A stretch of 5,962 nucleotides of DNA. Source: an uncultured Acidobacteriota bacterium (GTDB taxonomy: Bacteria > Acidobacteriota > Terriglobia > Terriglobales > Acidobacteriaceae). The stretch spans positions 1 to 5,962 of the forward strand of contig CAIZGA010000572.1 in assembly GCA_903932385.1 (NCBI GenBank), given 5' to 3'. Below, piece by piece: positions 1 through 4,885 of the stretch. Under the pieces are notes generated by a model, which worked only from the letters and a program-made list of their open reading frames with translations, was not told where the DNA came from and searched no databases. Numbering within the stretch: the stretch's first letter is position 1; every line of letters starts with the position of its first letter. Position numbers and translations under genes: made by a program.

Positions 1-34
1 GGCCGGCGAGGGCCGGTTCCTGTTCCAAAGTCAT
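1..34 (-). CDS. Possible N-terminus of PstC, phosphate ABC permease (partial, runs off left edge)
   Basis: This minus-strand frame is open to the window edge. It begins with ATG at 34-32 and reads MTLEQEPALAG before the sequence ends. The frame continues upstream without a stop to about position 156, so GTG at 91-89 (VDDKLQGDD...) is an alternative start. Neither has a strong ribosome binding site; the ATG has only AGAG five bases upstream. The visible residues are too few to show homology. The pstC guess rests on position: in most bacteria pstS is followed on the same strand by pstC, pstA and pstB, and PstC proteins usually open with a short polar cytoplasmic tail before the first membrane helix. 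The gap from pstS (about 240 bp) is long for an operon and carries its own candidate regulatory sites. It could be another gene, or no gene. Confidence 0.35.
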   Translation of the reverse strand, partial: MTLEQEPALAG

Positions 35-141
35 GGATTCTCTGGCATTTGATAGAACTGCAACGTCATCGCCCTGCAGCTTGTCGTCCACATGTACCAA
101 TCTAGGCTGAATTTGTAAACAGACGATGAATTCGGTAGTAA

Positions 142-170
142 ATGTGCAATTAAATCAGCCTGTTGCACAT
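142..170. repeat. Perfect 8-bp inverted repeat, 13-bp spacer (possible operator)
   Basis: ATGTGCAA at 142-149 and TTGCACAT at 163-170 are exact reverse complements. The half-site centres are 21 bp apart, about two helical turns, as in sites bound by dimeric regulators. The dyad lies downstream of the Pho-box-like site and upstream of the putative pstC start, so it would fall near the start of that transcript. It could equally be an RNA hairpin in the leader, or chance. Confidence 0.35.
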
Positions 171-190
171 CTGGCTACGATATCCATCAG

Positions 191-208
191 ATAGCAGGAG
201 GGTTACAT
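191..208 (-). promoter_or_regulatory. Weak Pho-box-like direct repeat downstream of pstS
   Basis: On the minus strand this reads ATGTAAC, four bases, then CTGCTAT. That is the 7+4+7 layout of a PhoB box (enteric consensus CTGTCAT-N4-CTGTCAT). The first half is identical to the first half of the better site upstream of pstS, and the second half keeps CTG and the final AT. A poor -10-like hexamer, TATCGT, lies at 182-177, eight bases on. If real it would give the following pst genes their own phosphate-controlled promoter. The single site is degenerate enough to be chance. Confidence 0.4.
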
Positions 209-211
209 AGT

Positions 212-252
212 ACAGGCCCGAAACCCCAGTTTTTAGGAGTTTGCGGGCCTGT
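212..252 (-). terminator. Strong stem-loop after pstS (terminator, attenuator or mRNA-stabilising hairpin)
   Basis: Perfect 9-bp arms ACAGGCCCG (212-220) and CGGGCCTGT (244-252) are extended inward, after one bulged base, by AAACCCC against GGAGTTT with one mismatch. This leaves a loop of about eight bases. It sits 23 bases past the pstS stop. Neither side has the run of T residues of a classical intrinsic terminator (the minus strand continues TACTATGTAAC). It is therefore more likely a partial terminator or a 3'-end stabiliser that lets pstS mRNA outnumber downstream pst mRNA. The structure is seen directly; the role is inferred. Confidence 0.6.
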
Positions 253-275
253 CATAGGTCTGCAACAACTTCTGT

Positions 276-1289
276 CTAGTGGACGCTCATAATCGCCTTG
301 CGAACGTTTGCTGCAACACTCGCTGGCAATGGCGCATAGCTCAGGCCGTTGACTTCGCTCTCGCCGTGATCCAACATCCAGTTCACAAAATCCACCAGTA
401 CCTTGCCCTTCGCAGGGTCAGCCGAGTTCTTGGGAATCAGCAACCAGGTGAAGCTGGCAATCGGGTAAGCTTCTTCGCCCGGAGCGTTGGTGATGGAAAC
501 GCGGAAGTCAGCAGGAATCTTGGCGCTGGCTGCAGCATTGGTCACGCTCTGGATGGAAGCCTGAACCCATTTGCCGTTGGCACCCTTCACCAGACCGTAA
601 TCCATGTGGTTCTGCAACGCGTAAATCAATTCCACATAGCCAATCGCACCCGGGTTCTGGCGAACCATGCCGGCAACACCTTCATTGCCCTTGCCGCCGA
701 TACCCATCGGCCAGTTGACCGCCGTGTTGCGTCCCGGACCACCGGCCCAGGCTGGGCTTACCTTGCTCAAATAATCGGTCCAGATGTAGCTGGTACCACT
801 GCCATCAGAACGGTGCACAATCAGGATGTTCTGCGCAGGAAGATTGGCATTCGGGTTGTCCTTCACGAGACGCGGATCATTCCACATCGTGATTTTTCCG
901 AGATAGATATCCGCCAACACGTCGCCGGAGAACTTCAGCGGGAACTTCATGCCGGGCAAATTGTAAATCGGCACCACTGCGCCAAGAACCGTGGGGATGT
1001 GCAGCAAATCGTGGCCGGCCTTTTTCGCATCGGCCAACTGCTGATCGGTCATCGGGCCGTCCGTCGCGCCGAAGTCCACCGTACCGGCTGTTACCTGGCG
1101 AATACCGCCGCCGGAGCCGATGCCCTGATAGTTGATGGTCACTTCAGGATGCGCGTTGTGATATTCAGAGAACCATTTTGTATAAATCGGGTTCGGAAAG
1201 GTTGCGCCAGCGCCGTTCAGGCTCTGTGCACTTGCGGCACTAACAAAAACTGTCGCAATCAGGGCAGCAAGCAAGAGTTTGATTTTCAC
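276..1289 (-). CDS. pstS: PstS, periplasmic phosphate-binding protein of the Pst ABC importer
   Basis: PstS captures inorganic phosphate in the periplasm and delivers it to the PstCAB importer. The 337-residue product has a typical signal peptide: MKIK, a hydrophobic stretch, and a probable cleavage after ASA at residue 21, giving mature QSLNGAGATF. Phosphate-site motifs are in family order: GAGATFPNPIY (26-36, T30/F31), YQGIGSGGGIRQ (54-65, S59), FGATDGPM (73-80, D77) and HRSDGSGTS (159-167, R160 and S164-G165-T166). GNEGVAG follows at 201-207. These correspond to the ligand residues known from E. coli PstS, and the length is normal. There is no lipobox cysteine, so it should be soluble. The start is GTG, five bases after AGGGGG at 1300-1295. 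It lies 69 bp after phoR and has a Pho box, so phosphate starvation should induce it. Identification is secure. Confidence 0.96.
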   Translation of the reverse strand: MKIKLLLAALIATVFVSAASAQSLNGAGATFPNPIYTKWFSEYHNAHPEVTINYQGIGSGGGIRQVTAGTVDFGATDGPMTDQQLADAKKAGHDLLHIPTVLGAVVPIYNLPGMKFPLKFSGDVLADIYLGKITMWNDPRLVKDNPNANLPAQNILIVHRSDGSGTSYIWTDYLSKVSPAWAGGPGRNTAVNWPMGIGGKGNEGVAGMVRQNPGAIGYVELIYALQNHMDYGLVKGANGKWVQASIQSVTNAAASAKIPADFRVSITNAPGEEAYPIASFTWLLIPKNSADPAKGKVLVDFVNWMLDHGESEVNGLSYAPLPASVAANVRKAIMSVH

Positions 1290-1294
1290 AATTT

Positions 1295-1300
1295 CCCCCT
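1295..1300 (-). promoter_or_regulatory. Ribosome binding site that fixes the GTG start of pstS
   Basis: The minus strand reads AGGGGG, then AAATT, then GTG. The purine-rich core, five bases before the GTG, supports this non-ATG start. The start also leaves exactly a full signal peptide beginning MKIK. Confidence 0.7.
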
Positions 1301-1341
1301 AGGAAGTTGGTAATGAAGCAGAATATGGCTGTATCACTTTG

Positions 1342-1347
1342 ATTTTC
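1342..1347 (-). promoter_or_regulatory. Candidate -10 element of the PhoB-dependent pstS promoter
   Basis: GAAAAT on the minus strand (4 of 6 to TATAAT) starts ten bases after the second Pho-box repeat. That is the same spacing as in the E. coli pstS promoter, where the Pho box replaces the -35. A start site near 1335 would give a leader of about 45 bases to the GTG. Confidence 0.45.
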
Positions 1348-1357
1348 GACGCTGATT

Positions 1358-1375
1358 GTTACAGCTGGGTTACAT
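1358..1375 (-). promoter_or_regulatory. Pho box (PhoB binding site) for pstS, overlapping the phoR stop
   Basis: The minus strand reads ATGTAAC-CCAG-CTGTAAC: two near-identical 7-mers (6 of 7 the same) with an 11-bp period. This matches PhoB boxes, whose enteric consensus is CTGTCAT-N4-CTGTCAT. The site covers the last codons of phoR (V-T-Q-L-stop), with the TAA inside the second repeat. It lies 69 bp upstream of the pstS GTG with a -10-like element at the right distance. Regulation is inferred from this geometry and from the adjoining phoB. Confidence 0.7.
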
Positions 1376-2762
1376 CTGATTGAAAAAGGTGCGAATTGAG
1401 GGAGACTGGCAGTGTGAATATAAATTTCGCGCCCATGTTCAATTCGCTCTCAACGCGGAGATGTCCACCATGCGCCTGCACAATATGTTTGGCAATTGCA
1501 AGACCAAGCCCTGTGCCCCCGGACTCCTTCGACCGCGCCTTATCCACACGATAGAAGCGTTCAAAGATTCGGGCCTGATGTACATAGGCAATGCCGGGGC
1601 CGTAGTCCTGCACGCAGAACTCCACCATGTCGCTGCCAGGGCCGCCGTAGACTGATTCGCCTGCCACATCGACTGCGGAAACAATCACGCGGCCGCCACT
1701 TTGGCCGTACTTCACGGCATTTTCAATCAGGTTGGTTAACACCTGCTGAATTGCATCGGAATCTGCCATCACCGGCGTGGAGGTTAATTTGCCCCGCTCC
1801 AACTGCACGCCCATATCGCCGGCTAATCCGGCCAGCGAGTGTATGGCATCTTCCATCAACAGATTGGCATGCACCGCAGAGGGATGTAGTTTATGTTCGC
1901 CGGACTCAACCCGCGCCAGCGCCAGCAAATCTTCTGTCAAGCGGTTCATGCGGTTTGCATTTTTCAGAATGATGCCGAGAAATTCGCGGGCATGATTATC
2001 AAGATTGTCATTGGCATCCAGCAGCGTTTCCACATAGCCGCTGATGGACGTGAGCGGAGTTCGCAGTTCATGCGATACGTTTGCTATAAAGTCGCGGCGC
2101 GTCAGTTCAGCTCGTTCCACTTGGGTAATGTCATGCAGCACCAGCACGGCGCCGCCGCCCGGCGTGGGGGCAGCATTCACTTCAAAGGCGCGTCCAGGCA
2201 GGATAGTCGTTGCTTTGGCCTCGCTCACCACGCGCGAATCCAGCGTATTGCGCAAACACAGCAGCAGATCCGGATCACGCATGGTCTGCACCAGAGAAAA
2301 ACCGGTCTTCACTGCGCCGCCGCTGATGCGCTCCATCACCTGATTGGTCCATTGGATTCGACCGCTGGCGTCCACAACCACAACCGCTTCCTGCATGCTA
2401 TCCATTACTGCTTGCAGTTCACTGCGGCTGGATTCAAGCTCTGCCATTCGCGCCTGCAAGCGGGCAGCGGCATCATCCAGTTCCATGGCAATCTCGCTGA
2501 CCAGGTCGCGGCCACCTTGCGCTAAATCGCCGCTACTGCGCGCTGTCCAGTCTCCTGCTGCAATGCTGTGTGCAAAACGGCGCAGCGGTGCAACGCGACG
2601 CTTCGCGGCATTACCAATCACGATGGCTGCGCCAACAGAAGTCACCACGGCCAGCATCAATACCCATAGCCATGCCGAGGCACCAAGCCACAGCAAGACT
2701 GCCAATGGCAGAAGCTGTGCCAGCAGAACCACAAGAATCAGTTTTGGAATCTGGCGCTGCAT
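1359..2762 (-). CDS. phoR: PhoR-type phosphate sensor histidine kinase
   Basis: This is the membrane sensor kinase that phosphorylates PhoB when phosphate is short. In its 467 residues, two hydrophobic helices (about 7-28 and 31-50) are separated by a few residues, so there is almost no periplasmic domain. That is as in E. coli PhoR, which is thought to sense phosphate through Pst/PhoU. Next come a HAMP-like linker (about 52-105), a PAS domain (about 111-215, starting LQAVMDSMQEAVVVVD) and a HisKA domain with FIANVSHELRTPL (phosphoacceptor H231). The ATPase domain has an N box NLIENAVKY (N348), G1 DYGPGI (386-391), F box IFERFYR (399-405) and G2 GGTGLGL (415-421). All catalytic motifs are intact. 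It follows phoB by 53 bp on the same strand. The ATG has no clear ribosome binding site, but an in-frame stop just upstream rules out a longer form. Its partner is inferred from the neighbourhood. Confidence 0.93.
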   Translation of the reverse strand: MQRQIPKLILVVLLAQLLPLAVLLWLGASAWLWVLMLAVVTSVGAAIVIGNAAKRRVAPLRRFAHSIAAGDWTARSSGDLAQGGRDLVSEIAMELDDAAARLQARMAELESSRSELQAVMDSMQEAVVVVDASGRIQWTNQVMERISGGAVKTGFSLVQTMRDPDLLLCLRNTLDSRVVSEAKATTILPGRAFEVNAAPTPGGGAVLVLHDITQVERAELTRRDFIANVSHELRTPLTSISGYVETLLDANDNLDNHAREFLGIILKNANRMNRLTEDLLALARVESGEHKLHPSAVHANLLMEDAIHSLAGLAGDMGVQLERGKLTSTPVMADSDAIQQVLTNLIENAVKYGQSGGRVIVSAVDVAGESVYGGPGSDMVEFCVQDYGPGIAYVHQARIFERFYRVDKARSKESGGTGLGLAIAKHIVQAHGGHLRVESELNMGAKFIFTLPVSLNSHLFQSDVTQL

Positions 2763-2815
2763 GAGAACCGACTTTCACGCGCGAAACTCTGGACGCAAAC
2801 CAATCGCAGCCAGAA

Positions 2816-3514
2816 TTATGCCGACTTCGGCATTTCGAACCTGTAGCCTGCACCACGCACTGTCTTCAAGTAGCGCGGGGTTTCCGGGTCTGCCTCAATC
2901 TTCTCACGTATGCGGCGCACATAGACATCTACAGATCGAGGAGTCACAAAACGTGCATCGCCCCAGACCGCATCCAGCAAATGATCGCGACTGAAAACGC
3001 GTCCCGGATGGCGCGCAAGGTAATCAAGCAGGCGAAATTCTGTCGCCGTCGTTGTGGTCAGCTCACCCTTGATGCGCAGCTGCATGGCATTGGCATCAAT
3101 TTCAATAGCGTCGAACTGGATAACGCTGGGAGTAGAAGGCCGCTCAAACCTACGAAGCACTGCTTTCACTCTTGCCAGTAACTCGCGTGTGGCAAAGGGT
3201 TTGGTGATGTAGTCGTCGGCCCCTAAATCTAGTCCGGTCACACGATCATTCTCGCTGGCTTTAGCGGTGAGAAAAATAATTGGGGTCGTGCTCAGCGCTG
3301 CATGCTGCCGCAATCTGCGGCAGACTTCCGTGCCGTCGCCACCTGGAACCATGATGTCCAGCAGGAAGAGAGCCGGCGGCTGCCGCTCGGCATCGGTAAC
3401 AATGTTGCTGGTGGAGGCGTAGGTACGCACTGTATATCCGGCGGCCTCCAGGTGATACTGCACCAACCGCGAAATGTCGGTATCGTCTTCGAGAAGAAAA
3501 ATTGTCTGGCTCAA
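2816..3514 (-). CDS. phoB: PhoB-type response regulator (OmpR family)
   Basis: This transcription factor is phosphorylated by PhoR and binds Pho boxes. From the TTG start it is 232 residues. The receiver domain (about 4-117) has the acidic pocket E9-D10-D11, phosphoacceptor D53 in LLDIMVPGGDG, T83 in FLTAK and K105 in YITKPF. The winged-helix DNA-binding domain (about 130-230) contains TATEFRLLDYLARHPGRVFSR, SVDVYVRRIREKIE and a C-terminal TVRGAGYRFE. VPGGDG and the wing sequence are typical of PhoB. The frame is open to an ATG at 3568, but that adds 18 residues unlike any receiver. TTG at 3514 has GGAGGAG five bases upstream and gives MSQTIFLLEDD, the normal PhoB N-terminus. It is the first gene of the phoB-phoR pair. 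PhoP-like regulators share the fold; adjacency to phoR-pstS favours PhoB. Confidence 0.93.
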   Translation of the reverse strand: MSQTIFLLEDDTDISRLVQYHLEAAGYTVRTYASTSNIVTDAERQPPALFLLDIMVPGGDGTEVCRRLRQHAALSTTPIIFLTAKASENDRVTGLDLGADDYITKPFATRELLARVKAVLRRFERPSTPSVIQFDAIEIDANAMQLRIKGELTTTTATEFRLLDYLARHPGRVFSRDHLLDAVWGDARFVTPRSVDVYVRRIREKIEADPETPRYLKTVRGAGYRFEMPKSA

Positions 3515-3519
3515 GCCAT

Positions 3520-3526
3520 CTCCTCC
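3520..3526 (-). promoter_or_regulatory. Strong ribosome binding site that sets the TTG start of phoB
   Basis: The minus strand reads GGAGGAG, ATGGC, TTG. The near-perfect Shine-Dalgarno is five bases before TTG 3514. An ATG in the spacer (3519-3517) is in another frame and meets TGA after one codon, so it cannot start phoB as the sequence stands. Confidence 0.75.
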
Positions 3527-3544
3527 AGCAATTTCGTTGGCTTC

Positions 3545-3550
3545 ATTATG
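3545..3550 (-). promoter_or_regulatory. Candidate -10 of a phoB promoter
   Basis: CATAAT (5 of 6 to TATAAT) on the minus strand would start transcription near 3538, giving a leader of about 24 bases that contains the GGAGGAG. I see no good -35 at 16-18 bp, so an activator would be needed or the match is chance. The inverted-repeat cluster at 3563-3625 lies immediately upstream. Confidence 0.3.
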
Positions 3551-3562
3551 TTCAAAAGCGCA

Positions 3563-3625
3563 CAGCAACAGGCTATCGTATTCATCGCCGTGAAATGCTA
3601 CATTCCGATGAATACTGTGTTGCTG
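3563..3625. repeat. Nested perfect inverted repeats between hemW and phoB
   Basis: The inner arms GTATTCATCG (3578-3587) and CGATGAATAC (3606-3615) are an exact 10-bp inverted repeat with an 18-bp spacer. The outer arms CAGCAACA (3563-3570) and TGTTGCTG (3618-3625) are an exact 8-bp pair. The two sets are separated by 7 bases on one side and 2 on the other. Eighteen pairs in 63 bases is unlikely by chance. As RNA it would fold into a long interrupted stem 18 bases after the hemW stop. On the minus strand only a short TTTT lies nine bases beyond, so it is a poor intrinsic terminator. As DNA it sits just upstream of the candidate phoB -10 and could be an operator. Confidence 0.55.
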
Positions 3626-3643
3626 GAATATTAACCTGAAATA

Positions 3644-4828
3644 TCAAACAGCGCTGCACTCCATCAATCGACCGAAAACTTCATTGGAAAGCAACCGGCC
3701 CTTGTGACTCAGCATGATCGAGTCGCCATCAATTTGCAGAAAACCTTCCGCAACTAATTCTCGTAACGTATCGTTGTACACCTCTGCCGCTGTGCCAAAC
3801 TGCGCGGCAATCTGCTTTGGCTGGATGCCTGCATTCTGCCGAAGCCCAAGAAAGAATGTCTCTTCCAACGCCTGCAACTCACTGATGCGTTCCGGCCGCA
3901 GATACGGTTCGCCATCGCAGTACAAATCAAGATTGTCGGTATTGGCAAACCGCATTGCCTCATTGCCGCCGTTTTTGGATGCAAGCATCGAGTGCGCATC
4001 CAGTCCCATACCCAAGTATGGCCGACGTAGCCAGTAGCGGAGATTATGCAGTGACTGAGATCCCCTGCGCGCAAAGTTTGAGATCTCATACTGATGAATT
4101 CCTGCGGTATTCAAGCGTTCGCAGGCAACTGCATACATCGCAGTGACAGATTCATCATCAGGAACATCGGCTGCACGATATCGCTTGCCGCCTTGCAGAA
4201 TCTCCAAACCAAGCCGCGAATCTTCATCCACCTCAAACATATACACGCTGGCGTGCGGCACATCGGTCTGCAACAGTGCATCTAGAGATTGCTGCCAACT
4301 ATCCATCGTCTGGTGAGGCAGGCCGGCAATCAAATCCACATTGATGTTGCGAATGCCCGCATCGCGTAAGCGCGTAATTTCCGTCCTGCAAATTTCGCTG
4401 GTATGCAGCCGACCAACCGCTGCGGCCTCACTATCGATAAAACTCTGCACACCCAGGCTGACGCGATTCACGCCCAGCCGCAGCCACACGGCTAGCAGAT
4501 CATCGGTCAGCTGCCCCGGCGCGCACTCCATAGTGATTTCGGCGTCTGCGGTCAGCGTAAATTTATCGTGAATGGCAGCGAAGAACCGTTCCAGATCATC
4601 AGGGGCAATCAGGCTGGGTGTGCCGCCGCCAAAGTAGACCGTATCCACCTGCTGTGGCAGGTTGGATTGCAGGAACTCCGCATGTTCTGCGGCCTCCGCC
4701 ACTTCCTCGCAGAGCCGGTCAACATATTGCCGCATCCGCGAAGGGGCATAGACCCCCGAGGCAAAATTACAGTAGCTGCATTTTGACCGACAAAACGGAA
4801 ATGAAATGTACAGCCCCAACCTATCCAC
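3644..4828 (-). CDS. hemW: HemW, radical SAM heme chaperone (HemN-like)
   Basis: HemW is a radical SAM protein that binds heme and hands it to respiratory proteins. It is often misannotated as oxygen-independent coproporphyrinogen oxidase HemN. The 394-residue product has CRSKCSYC (13-20, the CX3CX2C iron-sulfur motif), YFGGGTPS (65-72), MECAPGQLT (100-108), NRVSLGVQSF (121-130), QYEISNFAR (246-254) and HNLRYW (261-266), the HemW-type HNxxYW motif. It lacks the longer N-terminal region of true HemN. The frame is open to ATG 4912, but the 28 extra residues are a hydrophobic oddity that would overlap the divergent ABC gene. GTG 4828 with AGGGAG six bases upstream gives MDRLGLYISFPFC, the usual HemW start. 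It is followed by phoB after 129 bp; no functional link to the Pho genes is seen. Confidence 0.93.
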   Translation of the reverse strand: MDRLGLYISFPFCRSKCSYCNFASGVYAPSRMRQYVDRLCEEVAEAAEHAEFLQSNLPQQVDTVYFGGGTPSLIAPDDLERFFAAIHDKFTLTADAEITMECAPGQLTDDLLAVWLRLGVNRVSLGVQSFIDSEAAAVGRLHTSEICRTEITRLRDAGIRNINVDLIAGLPHQTMDSWQQSLDALLQTDVPHASVYMFEVDEDSRLGLEILQGGKRYRAADVPDDESVTAMYAVACERLNTAGIHQYEISNFARRGSQSLHNLRYWLRRPYLGMGLDAHSMLASKNGGNEAMRFANTDNLDLYCDGEPYLRPERISELQALEETFFLGLRQNAGIQPKQIAAQFGTAAEVYNDTLRELVAEGFLQIDGDSIMLSHKGRLLSNEVFGRLMECSAV

Positions 4829-4834
4829 GAGAAA

Positions 4835-4840
4835 CTCCCT
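4835..4840 (-). promoter_or_regulatory. Ribosome binding site that sets the GTG start of hemW
   Basis: The minus strand reads AGGGAG, TTTCTC, GTG. The good core at six-base spacing decides for GTG 4828 over the upstream ATG 4912. Confidence 0.7.
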
Positions 4841-4846
4841 AACCGC

Positions 4847-4852
4847 TACAAT
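4847..4852 (+). promoter_or_regulatory. Candidate -10 for the ABC exporter gene
   Basis: TACAAT (5 of 6) would place the start near 4859, only about five bases before ATG 4865. There is no matching -35 and no Shine-Dalgarno before the ATG, so the message could be nearly leaderless. The match is to a single hexamer and is weak evidence. Confidence 0.3.
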
Positions 4853-4855
4853 AAA

Positions 4856-4885
4856 ACTATAGCGATGCCCGCAGAAGAAGAACAA
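4856..4885 (-). promoter_or_regulatory. Candidate hemW promoter, overlapping the start of the divergent ABC gene
   Basis: On the minus strand TTGTTC (4885-4880) is followed after 18 bp by TATAGT (4861-4856). Transcription would start near 4849, giving a leader of about 20 bases containing the AGGGAG. The -35 falls inside the first codons of the plus-strand gene. Confidence 0.45.

Noticed and set aside
279..1313. Long 344-codon plus-strand frame opposite pstS
   Set aside because: It is an exact antisense shadow of a secure pstS. The product has no recognisable motifs, is rich in Arg/His/Val, and no ribosome binding site was noted.
1320..1335. TATTCT (1325-1320) and GATACA (1335-1330) as the pstS -10
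   Set aside because: They are 32 and 22 bases from the Pho box, too far for PhoB-type activation. GAAAAT at 1347-1342 fits the spacing.
1893..2994. Plus-strand frames opposite phoR and phoB (for example 1893-2525 and 2344-2994)
   Set aside because: They are antisense to intact kinase and regulator genes, with low-complexity Ser/Arg/Ala-rich products and no domains.
3515..3568. ATG 3568 as the phoB start
   Set aside because: It adds 18 residues not seen in receiver domains, ignores the strong GGAGGAG before TTG 3514, and would start within the dyad.
3302..3634. Plus-strand 110-codon frame over the phoB start and the gap
   Set aside because: Most of it mirrors phoB, and its end crosses the dyad region. 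There is no family resemblance.
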